Assembly: GCA_024232495.1 (NCBI GenBank)
Contig: JAAEPP010000408.1
Span: 1-38,924, forward strand
Direction of reading: 5' to 3'
Source: Flavobacteriaceae bacterium
GTDB taxonomy: Bacteria; Bacteroidota; Bacteroidia; Flavobacteriales; Flavobacteriaceae
Length of the DNA: 38,924 nt
The notes beneath the pieces were generated by a model that was not told where the DNA came from, made no database searches, and was given only the letters and a program-made list of their open reading frames with translations. Positions 19,890 through 28,150 of this stretch are shown one piece after another (the first letter of the stretch is position 1; each line of letters begins with the position of its first letter). The translations under genes and the position numbers were made by a program.

Positions 19890-20001
19890 TGGAGTATCTG
19901 CCTCATAAATTATGGTATGAAGTTTAGTTCGCCAGGTATTTCCGTAAAATGTTTTAATTTTTTTTAAATAAGTATAAATTTAAGTAAAATACTTTTAGAA
20001 G

Positions 20002-21375
20002 CTATTCTAAGTTTATAATTTTTTGAACTTTATATTTTCGTAAATAGCTTTGAATGATGTGTTGGGTATCTCTATTATTTTCCATTGGATTAATAATAGA
20101 TTTTAACACTTCAGGTGTATTTATTTGAAAATTTAAATTATAAAAACCATAGCCCTTATAGATTCCATTTTCAATTAATATTACAGATCTCTCCTCTAAA
20201 AAACGACCTTTATCAATTATAAGCATATGGTTAAATTGATAACTGCTTTTTTCAATATACTTTTGTACTCTTAGGTTGTATTCAGATACTTTTTCTTTAT
20301 TAATACAAGCGCCATTGCAAGTTTTTAAACCATAATTAAAACAGGTGCTCTCACTTTTTTCAAGATGATTTAATTTTTGACATAATTGAAATTCGTCAGT
20401 TATTTTATATAAGAAATTCTTTGCTTGTTGATAGTTACTAAATGTTGTTATGACATTATCATTGGAATTTTGCTCAGTATTTTTTCCAATTTTTAAATTT
20501 AAATAACCGTTATCATCATAAAATGAATACAATTGGCTTTGAAATATATTTCTTTTTAGGGCGTGGTTAAAAATAGGTTTTAGTGTTTTAATTTCTTGAC
20601 TTTCTTTTAAAAGTGCTATTAAATCATTTCCTGTTTCTTCATAACTAACAGAAACGACTTCCAGTTGAATTTTTTTTGACTTCTTGTTATCATTAGTAAA
20701 ATGTTGAATAATTCTTTTTCTGATATTTTTGCTTTTACCTACATATATTATTTTTCCATTTTTACGATGCATATAATAAACTCCGGTCGTTGTGGGTAAG
20801 GTATTTATAATATCCAGTAATTTAGGTTCTAATTGTTTTTTCGGGTCTTTTCTTACGATACTAGAGATAATTTCTTTTTTTATATCTTTTTCAAGTAAAA
20901 GTTTAAAAAGTTCAACAGTAGCTTTTGCATCGCCTTGAGCTCGATGTCGGTCAGCAATAGGAATCCCAAGAGACCTAACTAATTTACCAAGACTGTAGGA
21001 TGGAAGATCCGGCAATAGTTTTTTCGATAATTCAACTGTGCAAACTATTTCTTTTTCAAATGAATAGCCGAGTCTAGCAAATTCTGTAGTTAATATTCGA
21101 TTGTCAAACTGTGCATTGTGAGCAACTAATATACAGTCCTCGGTAATTTCAATAATACGTTTGGCTACCTCGTAAAATTTTGGAGCATTGTAGAGCATTT
21201 TGTTATTAATGCCAGTCAAGTTTACAACAAAGGGTTGAATATTTTTTTCGGGATTCACTAAACTACTGAATTGATCTACAATTTCATGTCCATCAAACTT
21301 ATATATGGCTATTTCAGTAATACCTTCTTCATTGTATTTACCTCCAGTGGTCTCTATATCTAGAATTGCATACAA
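20002..21375 (-). CDS. DEDDh exonuclease fused to UvrC-like GIY-YIG nuclease domain
   Basis: Protein of 457 residues. The N-terminal DnaQ/epsilon-like 3'-5' exonuclease has D6-I-E8, H86-N-x3-D91 and H144-x4-D149, the full DEDDh set. The GIY-YIG domain at about 196-275 (G198-V-Y, Y211-V-G-K, R-rich helix, E258, N270) matches the UvrC N-terminal nuclease. A third region holds cysteines C332, C345, C353 and C357, spaced nearly as the iron-sulfur ligands of UvrC. Related fusions are annotated as polymerase III epsilon, but this is more likely a repair nuclease. Start is TTG at 21375, giving MYAILDIETTGG; no in-frame ATG precedes the catalytic D6. It lies 4 nt after the YggS gene. Confidence 0.9.
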   Translation of the reverse strand: MYAILDIETTGGKYNEEGITEIAIYKFDGHEIVDQFSSLVNPEKNIQPFVVNLTGINNKMLYNAPKFYEVAKRIIEITEDCILVAHNAQFDNRILTTEFARLGYSFEKEIVCTVELSKKLLPDLPSYSLGKLVRSLGIPIADRHRAQGDAKATVELFKLLLEKDIKKEIISSIVRKDPKKQLEPKLLDIINTLPTTTGVYYMHRKNGKIIYVGKSKNIRKRIIQHFTNDNKKSKKIQLEVVSVSYEETGNDLIALLKESQEIKTLKPIFNHALKRNIFQSQLYSFYDDNGYLNLKIGKNTEQNSNDNVITTFSNYQQAKNFLYKITDEFQLCQKLNHLEKSESTCFNYGLKTCNGACINKEKVSEYNLRVQKYIEKSSYQFNHMLIIDKGRFLEERSVILIENGIYKGYGFYNLNFQINTPEVLKSIINPMENNRDTQHIIQSYLRKYKVQKIINLE

Positions 21376-21379
21376 ATGA

Positions 21380-22045
21380 TTATTTTTTTATATAATTCCT
21401 TTTACCAAAGATGGAACTTCCTATTCGAACCATAGTGCTCCCGTTACGAATAGCTATTGGATAGTCATTGCTCATTCCCATAGATAAAACATTGATCTCA
21501 CTATTCGATTTATTTACTTTTTTATAAAAGATTTTTAATTTTTTAAATTCTTGGTCAATTTTTCTTTGATCATCAGTGAAAGTTGCCATCCCCATTAAGC
21601 CAACTATCTTAATATTTTTAAATGACACATATTCGTCGGAATTTAAAAAATCAGTTGCTTCTTTTTCGGTAAAACCAAACTTACTTTCTTCTGATGCAAT
21701 TTTAATTTGAAGCAAACAATTAATAACTCTATTATTTATTTTTCCTTGTTTATTGATCTCTTTAATTAGCCTGTAACTATCTGCAGAATGAATTAAACTG
21801 ACAAATGGAGCCATATATTTCACCTTATTGCGTTGGATATGCCCAATCATATGCCATTCGATATCTTTTGGTAATTTATTGTGTTTTTCAACTAGTTCTT
21901 GAATTTTATTTTCACCAAAAACTCGTTGTCCATACTCATAAGCTTCTAAAATATCACTTATGGGTTTTGTTTTTGAAACTGCTACTAAACATACTTCAGA
22001 GGGAATTTTTAAGCTTATATTTTCAAGATTATTTTTTATACCCAT
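21380..22045 (-). CDS. YggS family pyridoxal phosphate homeostasis protein
   Basis: Single-domain PLP-binding TIM-barrel protein of 221 residues (COG0325, also called PLPBP/ProsC). The cofactor lysine is K25 in AVSKTKP. Other signatures are FGENKIQE, WHMIGHIQRNK, LSMGMSNDYPIAI and the C-terminal RIGSSIFG. It binds and buffers PLP and has no proven enzyme activity. It sits 3 nt after DUF1015 and 4 nt before the exonuclease gene, so the three are probably co-transcribed. Mass of typical members agrees with this length. Confidence 0.93.
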   Translation of the reverse strand: MGIKNNLENISLKIPSEVCLVAVSKTKPISDILEAYEYGQRVFGENKIQELVEKHNKLPKDIEWHMIGHIQRNKVKYMAPFVSLIHSADSYRLIKEINKQGKINNRVINCLLQIKIASEESKFGFTEKEATDFLNSDEYVSFKNIKIVGLMGMATFTDDQRKIDQEFKKLKIFYKKVNKSNSEINVLSMGMSNDYPIAIRNGSTMVRIGSSIFGKRNYIKK

Positions 22046-22048
22046 TCT

Positions 22049-23287
22049 TTAAAATTCATAAATCGTAATTCCGCTTCGTAATTTAGGTTCTATAAAAGTG
22101 CTTTTTGGAGGCATCGTTAGCCCTTCATTAGCAACATTTTTTAATTCTTGGATTGTGACAGGAAGTAAATTAAAACCTACAACAAATTCGCCAGAGTCAA
22201 TCTTTGATTTTAAATAAGCCAAATCTGAATTTCCGTGTGGATACTCGATTCGATCATTATTACGTAAATCCTGTATTCCTAATATAGGTTTTAAAATAGT
22301 ATCGTATAAAATTTGAACATCTAAACTGTCCAATGAATTTTCGATTGTATATTCCTCTTTTCTTAGGTAGAGCGAATAATACTCTCCGTCTAAATACATA
22401 CTAAAATGATGTTTTTTTGTTGGTTTGTAGTAAACATAACCTCGATTTTCAATACGATAATATTGATCGATTGAAATTAAAAATTCTTCTTTACTAAGCC
22501 CATTTAAATCTCTTATTAATCTATTAAATTCATAAATTCTTAAATCACTTTCAGGAATTAAATAACTCATAAAAAAATTATATGCTTCGTTGCCTGTGTG
22601 GTTTGGGTTTTCTTTTTCAAGATCTAAAGCTAAAAGACTAGAGGAAGCTGATCTATGATGTCCGTCAGCAATGTATAATTTATTCATTTCTGAAAAGATA
22701 CTTTCAACCCTACTAATGATTGATTTATTATCAATATTCCATAAATAATGAGTATCCCTATAAGTAGTTGTAAATTCATACTCAGGTCTTGATTGCATAG
22801 CAGTTTCTAATATTTCTTTTAACTCTTGGTTATCTGGATAAGTTAATAAAACAGGCTCTGAGTTAAACCCTACGATTTTTAAATATTGTTCAAAAAGCAC
22901 TTCCTTTTTTAGCAAAGTGTTCTCATGTTTTCTTATTACGTTATTTTGATAATCTAAAGCGCTAGCTCCAGCTATAATTCCATTAAATTCATGTCCGTCT
23001 TTATTAATAATTTTATAAAAGTAAAAGTTTGGATTTTTGTCTTGAATAAAACTTCCTTCTTCTTTAAATTCCTTGTATCGATTTTTTACTAATGTATAAC
23101 GCCGTTCTCCAGTAATCCTTTTTTGATACTTATACCCTGGATTTAAAATGTGCAAGAAAGAAAATGGATTATCGCGCAAGCGTGCATTTTTTTCCTTTGC
23201 CGAATAACTTTCATAAGATCTAGACGCAATTAATCCAACTTTATCTCGTGTAGGACGAACAGCTTTAAAAGGAATTATTTTTGCCAT
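22049..23287 (-). CDS. DUF1015 family protein
   Basis: Protein of 412 residues matching the DUF1015 family. It begins with IIPFKAVRPTRDKV, has the conserved RKHENT (119-124) and A207-D-G-H-H-R212 motifs, and shows no signal peptide or membrane segment. The ADGHHR motif suggests a nucleotide- or phosphate-handling enzyme; in actinobacteria and archaea relatives are often beside D-3-phosphoglycerate dehydrogenase and serine genes, but no such gene is next to it here. Function is unproven. It follows the hydroxyacyl-CoA dehydrogenase by 23 nt. Confidence 0.88.
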   Translation of the reverse strand: MAKIIPFKAVRPTRDKVGLIASRSYESYSAKEKNARLRDNPFSFLHILNPGYKYQKRITGERRYTLVKNRYKEFKEEGSFIQDKNPNFYFYKIINKDGHEFNGIIAGASALDYQNNVIRKHENTLLKKEVLFEQYLKIVGFNSEPVLLTYPDNQELKEILETAMQSRPEYEFTTTYRDTHYLWNIDNKSIISRVESIFSEMNKLYIADGHHRSASSSLLALDLEKENPNHTGNEAYNFFMSYLIPESDLRIYEFNRLIRDLNGLSKEEFLISIDQYYRIENRGYVYYKPTKKHHFSMYLDGEYYSLYLRKEEYTIENSLDSLDVQILYDTILKPILGIQDLRNNDRIEYPHGNSDLAYLKSKIDSGEFVVGFNLLPVTIQELKNVANEGLTMPPKSTFIEPKLRSGITIYEF

Positions 23288-23310
23288 TATTTAAGGGGTG
23301 AATTAAAAAA

Positions 23311-24198
23311 TTATAAAAATTGATTTGATACTTTTTCAGCCTTTCTACTTTCGCTGTAATCGTAAAACCCTTCACCACTTTTTACTCCTAATTTTCCAGC
23401 AGTAACCATGTTAACTAAAAGGGGACAAGGAGCATATTTCGGATTTTTAAAACCGTCGTACATTACGTTCAAAATCGATAAACAAACATCTAGCCCTATA
23501 AAATCAGCTAATTGTAATGGTCCCATTGGATGTGCCATTCCTAATTTCATTACCGTATCTATTTCTTTTACTCCAGCTACTCCATTGTAAAAAGTTTCAA
23601 TGGCCTCGTTAAGCATAGGCATTAAAATACGGTTAGCAACAAAACCTGGGTAATCATTTACTTTTACGGGAATTTTATTAAGCTTTTCAGAAATTTTTTG
23701 AACTATTTCGAAAGTCTCTTGACTTGTGTTGTATCCTTTAATAATTTCTACTAACTTCATTACAGGGACAGGATTCATGAAATGCATCCCAATAACCATT
23801 TCTGGCCTAGATGTAACGGAAGCAATTTGGGTAATGGATATAGAAGATGTATTGGTAGCCAGTATAGTGTCGTCAGGACAAAACTTTTCTAAATCTCTAA
23901 ATATTTTTAGTTTTAATTCTAAATTCTCAGTGGCTGCCTCTACTACTAAACTTGCATATTCAACGCCTTCCTCTAGATTGGTATAAGTTGTTATGTTATT
24001 AAGTGTACGTTGTTTATCTTCTTCAGAAATTTTTTCTTTAGCAACCATTCTATCTAAATTTCTAGATATGGTAGTGATTCCTTTTTTTAATGACTGTTCG
24101 GATATGTCAATCAATTGTACTTTATAATCAAATTGAGCAAAAGTGTGTGCAATTCCATTTCCCATGGCTCCTGCACCTATAACTGCAACGTTTTTCAT
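23311..24198 (-). CDS. 3-hydroxybutyryl-CoA dehydrogenase
   Basis: NAD-binding Rossmann domain with G8-A-G10-A-M-G13, followed by the 3HCDH C-terminal helical domain. The catalytic H139 lies in GMHFMNPVPVM with E151 completing the dyad; N189 (FVANRI) is in place. The length of 295 residues and the lack of a hydratase domain fit the stand-alone PaaH/Hbd type, which oxidises 3-hydroxyacyl-CoA or works in the reverse direction in butyrate-type metabolism. It follows the Gfo/Idh/MocA gene by 33 nt. No thiolase or crotonase is nearby, so its pathway is open. Confidence 0.92.
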   Translation of the reverse strand: MKNVAVIGAGAMGNGIAHTFAQFDYKVQLIDISEQSLKKGITTISRNLDRMVAKEKISEEDKQRTLNNITTYTNLEEGVEYASLVVEAATENLELKLKIFRDLEKFCPDDTILATNTSSISITQIASVTSRPEMVIGMHFMNPVPVMKLVEIIKGYNTSQETFEIVQKISEKLNKIPVKVNDYPGFVANRILMPMLNEAIETFYNGVAGVKEIDTVMKLGMAHPMGPLQLADFIGLDVCLSILNVMYDGFKNPKYAPCPLLVNMVTAGKLGVKSGEGFYDYSESRKAEKVSNQFL

Positions 24199-24231
24199 AT
24201 TTATAGACCGAAATCGGTAATTTAAATTAAT

Positions 24232-25200
24232 TTATAGGGTTTTAAAATTTTCTATTATTTGCATAGCTACTCTTAATGCTTCAGTTCCTTGAGATAAGGT
24301 AACAGTAGGTGTAGTATTATTGTTTATTGAATCTGCAAAGGCCTCAAGTTCGTCTAAAATTGCATTGTTTGTATTGACATTTGGATTTTCAAAATAAATT
24401 TGTTTTTGAATTCCTTCAGCATTGGTTAGAATCATTGCAAATTCATCAGGATTATTAGGTGCATCCTTCATTTTTACCACTTCACATTTTTTATCTAAAA
24501 AATCTATAGATATGTAAGCATCTTTTTGAAAAAACCTAGACTTACGCATATTTTTCATAGAAATTCTACTCGCTGTTAAATTTGCAACACAGCCGTTTTC
24601 AAATTCTATTCGTGCATTTGCAATATCTGGAGTTTGACTTATTACAGAAACACCGTTTGCAGTAACTGTTTTAACTTTTGAATTTACTACACTTAATATG
24701 GCATCAATATCATGAATCATCAAATCTAATACTACAGATACATCAGTACCACGAGGATTAAATTCTGCTAAACGATGGGCTTCAATGAACATTGGGTTGA
24801 CAATTTGATTATTAACAGCAGTAAAAGCAGGATTAAATCGTTCTACCTGACCTACCTGACCTCGTACACCATTCTTTTTTGCTAATTCCCGTATTTCTTC
24901 AGCTTCTTGAACAGTTTTCGTAATTGGTTTTTCAATAAATAAATGTTTACCAGCATTTAAAACTTTTTTTGCACAATCACTATGGTATAAAGTGGGGGTA
25001 ACTACGTCTACCATATCACAATCTTTAATGAGTGACTCCATCGTTTTATAACTTCTATAACCAAATTCTTCAGATATATTTTTTGCGGCTTCAGGATTCG
25101 AATCATAGAATCCAACTAGATTGTATTTATCCGATTGATTTAATAGTTTTAAATGTATTTTTCCAAGGTGACCAGCACCTATAACGCCTGCATTTAACAT
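24232..25200 (-). CDS. Gfo/Idh/MocA family oxidoreductase
   Basis: NAD(P)-dependent oxidoreductase of 322 residues. The N-terminal Rossmann motif G8-A-G-H-L-G and the family signature E90-K91-P92 (FIEKPITKT) are clear, followed by the C-terminal alpha/beta domain with MIHDIDAIL carrying the likely catalytic histidine. Substrates in this family are sugars, inositols or biliverdin; none can be named here. It is the first gene of the minus-strand run and has a TATATTTG promoter box 16 nt upstream, divergent from pcm. Confidence 0.9.
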   Translation of the reverse strand: MLNAGVIGAGHLGKIHLKLLNQSDKYNLVGFYDSNPEAAKNISEEFGYRSYKTMESLIKDCDMVDVVTPTLYHSDCAKKVLNAGKHLFIEKPITKTVQEAEEIRELAKKNGVRGQVGQVERFNPAFTAVNNQIVNPMFIEAHRLAEFNPRGTDVSVVLDLMIHDIDAILSVVNSKVKTVTANGVSVISQTPDIANARIEFENGCVANLTASRISMKNMRKSRFFQKDAYISIDFLDKKCEVVKMKDAPNNPDEFAMILTNAEGIQKQIYFENPNVNTNNAILDELEAFADSINNNTTPTVTLSQGTEALRVAMQIIENFKTL

Positions 25201-25216
25201 CGATATTGATTTTACG

Positions 25217-25224
25217 CAAATATA
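25217..25224 (-). promoter_or_regulatory. -7 box upstream of the Gfo/Idh/MocA gene (TATATTTG)
   Basis: On the minus strand this is an exact TANNTTTG match, 16 nt before the ATG at 25200. It is the best candidate promoter for the run from the oxidoreductase through the exonuclease gene. Confidence 0.6.
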
Positions 25225-25302
25225 ACTTTTTTTAACCTTATTTTATTTTAAATTTTCTGAAACTATTTTAATTAAATTTTACAAATTTGAATCTTGATTA
25301 CC

Positions 25303-25310
25303 TATTTTTG
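25303..25310 (+). promoter_or_regulatory. -7 box of pcm (TATTTTTG)
   Basis: Exact TANNTTTG match, 22 nt before the TTG start at 25333. It lies inside the longer open frame that begins at TTG 25294, which argues against that earlier start. Confidence 0.55.
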
Positions 25311-25332
25311 GTTTGAATTAAATTTAAATTTT

Positions 25333-25974
25333 TTGTTAGATACTTTTGCTCATAAAGGAAAAAGAAAACAATTGGTTGAAATCCTTGTCCAAAAAGGAAT
25401 TACCAATAAAAAAGTATTAAACGCCATAGGTACTATTCCTCGTCATTTATTTATGGATTCTGGTTTTGTTGATCATGCTTATATTGATAAAGCTTTTCCA
25501 ATTGGAGCAGATCAAACAATATCACAACCCTTTACAGTAGCTAAACAGACAGAACTTCTAAATTTAGAAAAAGGATCAAAAATTTTAGAAATAGGTACCG
25601 GTAGCGGATTTCAGACTGCGGTTCTTATCGAGATGGGTATGCACGTTTTTTCTATTGAGCGTCAAAATGAATTGTTTAAAAAAACAAAACTTTTTTTACC
25701 AAAATTAGGTTATCGTGCAAAAAAATTAATTTTTGGTGACGGTTATAAGGGTTTTAAAGAGGAAGCACCATTTGATGGTATTGTAGTTACAGCCGGAGCA
25801 CCATTTGTTCCAAAGCCTTTGATGTCTCAATTAAAAATAGGAGGTAGGTTGGTTATTCCAATCGGTTCTGAGAATCAAATTATGACATTAATTACAAGAA
25901 TTTCTCAGACCGAATTTAAAAAAGAAGAATTTGGAGAATTTCGTTTTGTTCCTCTGTTGGAAAATAAAAATTAA
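25333..25974 (+). CDS. pcm: Protein-L-isoaspartate O-methyltransferase
   Basis: Methylates abnormal isoaspartyl residues to start their repair. SAM motif I is LEIGTGSGFQTAVL, and the family signature DQTISQPFTVAKQTELL and the C-terminal FGEFRFVPLL are present. The frame is open from a TTG at 25294, but I choose TTG 25333. It gives the usual N-terminus (M)LDTFAHKGKRKQL, and a -7 box at 25303-25310 falls between the two candidates, so an mRNA from that promoter cannot use 25294. There is no in-frame ATG before the conserved region. Length from 25333 is 213 residues, normal for the family. Its stop shares TTAA with the convergent next gene. Confidence 0.92.
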   Translation: MLDTFAHKGKRKQLVEILVQKGITNKKVLNAIGTIPRHLFMDSGFVDHAYIDKAFPIGADQTISQPFTVAKQTELLNLEKGSKILEIGTGSGFQTAVLIEMGMHVFSIERQNELFKKTKLFLPKLGYRAKKLIFGDGYKGFKEEAPFDGIVVTAGAPFVPKPLMSQLKIGGRLVIPIGSENQIMTLITRISQTEFKKEEFGEFRFVPLLENKN

Positions 25975-26504
25975 AGGGTCTTAAATCCATCTAGACTTAG
26001 GGTGTTATGTTCTTCCCAATATTTTTTAACACCAGCTCGTCCTTTTTTTATATCTGATTCATTTAATTGGGTTCGTTCTTCTTTAAATTCCATAAAAGGA
26101 ACTGCATAACCACATGAAGTTTGAACTAAATTGATATCCATTTCTATAATTTGTCTGGCACCGGTAAAGTCTCTAAATAAACCAATTTGTTCCTTATAAA
26201 TCTGATCATTCTCATGATATATTTGTGCCTTACCATAAAGCCTTAAAATAAGTGGAGTCTTTTCAAAAGAACAAAACATTATTGTCATTCGATTATTTTC
26301 TAATAAATGAGCAGCTGTTTCGTTTCCACTACCGGTAAGGTTTAACCAAACGATTTTGTTATTGTTTACGATTCTAAATGTATCCATTCCTTTTGGTGAT
26401 ACGTTTACAGTTCCTGACGTTCTAGCGGTTCCTACAAAGAATATTTTTTGATTTTTTATGAAATTTTTAAGTGCAGGATTTAATTTTTTTAAGCGATTTC
26501 CCAT
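25971..26504 (-). CDS. Pyridoxamine 5'-phosphate oxidase-like flavin split-barrel protein
   Basis: Protein of 177 residues with the PNPOx-like split barrel. Recognisable segments are FVGTARTSGTVNVSPKG, the strand IVWLNLTGSGNETAAHL, and RMTIMFCSFEKTPLILRLYG. Members bind FMN or F420; true pyridoxamine phosphate oxidase (PdxH) is longer and has a different C-terminus, so a general flavin-dependent reductase is more likely. It lies 1 nt after smpB on the same strand. Its stop overlaps the pcm stop on the other strand. Confidence 0.85.
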   Translation of the reverse strand: MGNRLKKLNPALKNFIKNQKIFFVGTARTSGTVNVSPKGMDTFRIVNNNKIVWLNLTGSGNETAAHLLENNRMTIMFCSFEKTPLILRLYGKAQIYHENDQIYKEQIGLFRDFTGARQIIEMDINLVQTSCGYAVPFMEFKEERTQLNESDIKKGRAGVKKYWEEHNTLSLDGFKTL

Positions 26505-26505
26505 A

Positions 26506-26970
26506 CTATTTGTTAAAATTCTTTTTTATTCTACTTAAATCTCGCTTATTATCACGATCCTTTATAGATTCTCTTTTGTCGAAGAGTTTCTTTCCTTTAC
26601 ATAATGCAATTTCAACTTTTGCAAAACCTTTATCTGTTGTGAACAAAAGTAGTGGTATGATTGTAAGCCCAGAATTTTTAACTTGTTTTTCAAGTTTTCT
26701 CAATTCGTTACGATTTAATAATAATTTCCGTTCACTTTTTGGGGCGTGATTAAAATGTACAGCATGAGAGTATTCTTGTATCGTCATATTAATGACAAAT
26801 AATTCATTATTATTAAATTCGCAAAAGGCTTCAGTAATAGATGCCTTTCCTTCACGAATTGCTTTTATTTCTGTGCCTCGCAAAACAATACCGGCAACAA
26901 GTTTGTCTAATATTTCATATTCAAATCTTGCTTTCTTATTTTTTATTTTGATGGTTTTTTGTGTTGCCAT
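26506..26970 (-). CDS. smpB: SsrA (tmRNA)-binding protein SmpB
   Basis: Binds tmRNA and delivers it to stalled ribosomes. The OB-fold core has FEYEILDKLVAGIVLRGTE and the conserved EYSHA segment; the C-terminal tail GKKLFDKR...RDLSR is the part that enters the mRNA channel. The frame runs back to a TTG at 26979, but ATG 26970 gives a standard N-terminus (MATQKTIKIKNKKARF) and a -7 box TATTTTTG stands 6 nt upstream. Length of 154 residues is normal. The tmRNA gene itself is not in the window. Confidence 0.94.
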   Translation of the reverse strand: MATQKTIKIKNKKARFEYEILDKLVAGIVLRGTEIKAIREGKASITEAFCEFNNNELFVINMTIQEYSHAVHFNHAPKSERKLLLNRNELRKLEKQVKNSGLTIIPLLLFTTDKGFAKVEIALCKGKKLFDKRESIKDRDNKRDLSRIKKNFNK

Positions 26971-26976
26971 ATATAA

Positions 26977-26984
26977 CAAAAATA
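26977..26984 (-). promoter_or_regulatory. -7 box of smpB (TATTTTTG)
   Basis: Exact TANNTTTG match on the minus strand, 6 nt before the ATG at 26970. The TTG of the longer open frame (26979) falls inside this box, so that longer start is unlikely. Confidence 0.6.
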
Positions 26985-27023
26985 GGTAAACTATTTGGGG
27001 TATTTTTTTTACTTGCTACAATA

Positions 27024-27524
27024 TTATTGAATATTTAATGCTCTATACTTTTTTTTGAAAAAGTCTACTCTTTTTTCGAATGATGTGGTATCAACTGGAT
27101 TATGAACTTCGTTAAATAATTTCATAATTTGATTAGAGTGATTTTCTCTCTTTTGTTTCAATAAATTAAAATGAACAAAGTTACTCCACATGACAGCTTT
27201 TATTTTAGTTTCGTCGTTATTCCACATCTTCAATTCTACAAATAGACTTGTAGAATTATAATTGAGTAATTGCGATTCGATTACAATATCTTCCATTAAA
27301 AAAGCAGGGCTTATATATGCAATCTGATTACTTCCTACCACCCAACTAATTCCGGATTCTTTTGCCATTGCATAAATATCGATGCCATAGTTATTTTTTA
27401 TTTGATCTTCACGAGCATTGGTAAAATAATTTAAATAGGCTGCATTATTTAGATGATTAAATGGGTCGCAATCCTGAAATCTTATTATTGCTTTACTTTT
27501 TAATATTTTTTCTAATTTTTTCAT
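27024..27524 (-). CDS. Acyl-CoA thioesterase, 4HBT hotdog fold
   Basis: Protein of 166 residues with the 4-hydroxybenzoyl-CoA thioesterase signature RFQDCDPFNHLNNAAYL; the catalytic aspartate is D18 or D20. The following strand segment VVGSNQIAYISPAFLMEDI is typical of FadM/YbgC-like thioesterases. It should hydrolyse an acyl-CoA; chain length is unknown. The ATG overlaps the stop of the upstream TetR-family gene by 4 nt (ATGA), so the two are co-translated and the regulator likely controls this enzyme. Confidence 0.88.
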   Translation of the reverse strand: MKKLEKILKSKAIIRFQDCDPFNHLNNAAYLNYFTNAREDQIKNNYGIDIYAMAKESGISWVVGSNQIAYISPAFLMEDIVIESQLLNYNSTSLFVELKMWNNDETKIKAVMWSNFVHFNLLKQKRENHSNQIMKLFNEVHNPVDTTSFEKRVDFFKKKYRALNIQ

Positions 27525-28120
27525 GCTTTTTCTAATTCATTTTTAATTATAAGGTTCATCTCCTCAACGGCTACGTATAAATAATTCTTGTCTTTCATTG
27601 CGTAGCTCATAAATACGGCTCCTTGAATATGACTGTAAAGCCTTCTTGCAAAATTTATGGAGTTAATATTTTTATTTATATACCCAAGTTCTTTCCCATG
27701 ATCAATTAATTTAGCAATATTTAATTGAGTTTTATCGATAATTAGCATCACCTCATGATGTAGTTTATTATTTTGATTTTTTGAATTAACTCCAGTGTTA
27801 AGAATTGGGCAACCTCCAATTTTTTTACTAAAGTCATAATAATTTTTATAAAAATCTGTAATTAAATATAATTTTTGTAAGGGTAATTTATTTTTATTTT
27901 GATGCTTACTAATACTCTTTAAAACTTGATTAACACTAAAGTTAAACGATTTAATTGCAAGTTCTTCTTTATTTTTAAAATTTCCATAAATTGCTCCTTT
28001 TGTGAGCCCAGTTGCAGCTGTTAAATCTGACATTGAAGTCGCTGCGTATCCTTTTCGGTTAAATATTGGAGCTACTGTTTTAATAATATATTTAGTTGTT
28101 TTTTCAGATTTTGATATCAT
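27521..28120 (-). CDS. TetR/AcrR family transcriptional regulator
   Basis: N-terminal helix-turn-helix (about residues 20-50: GYAATSMSDLTAATGL, TKGAIYGNFKNKEELA) and a helical ligand-binding C-terminal domain. The frame is open from a TTG at 28138, but that TTG is part of the -7 box TAAATTTG (28136-28143). ATG 28120 gives MISKSEKTTKYI, the usual N-terminus for this group, and 199 residues. A perfect 16-bp palindrome lies just upstream in the promoter, a likely autoregulatory operator. Coupling to the thioesterase suggests an acyl-CoA or fatty-acid-related effector, but this is an inference. Confidence 0.92.
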   Translation of the reverse strand: MISKSEKTTKYIIKTVAPIFNRKGYAATSMSDLTAATGLTKGAIYGNFKNKEELAIKSFNFSVNQVLKSISKHQNKNKLPLQKLYLITDFYKNYYDFSKKIGGCPILNTGVNSKNQNNKLHHEVMLIIDKTQLNIAKLIDHGKELGYINKNINSINFARRLYSHIQGAVFMSYAMKDKNYLYVAVEEMNLIIKNELEKA

Positions 28121-28135
28121 CTTTAGCTGTTTTTT

Positions 28136-28143
28136 CAAATTTA
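28136..28143 (-). promoter_or_regulatory. -7 box of the TetR-family gene (TAAATTTG)
   Basis: Exact TANNTTTG match on the minus strand, 15 nt before the ATG at 28120. The palindromic operator lies directly upstream of it. Confidence 0.6.
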
Positions 28144-28150
28144 TTTAAAA

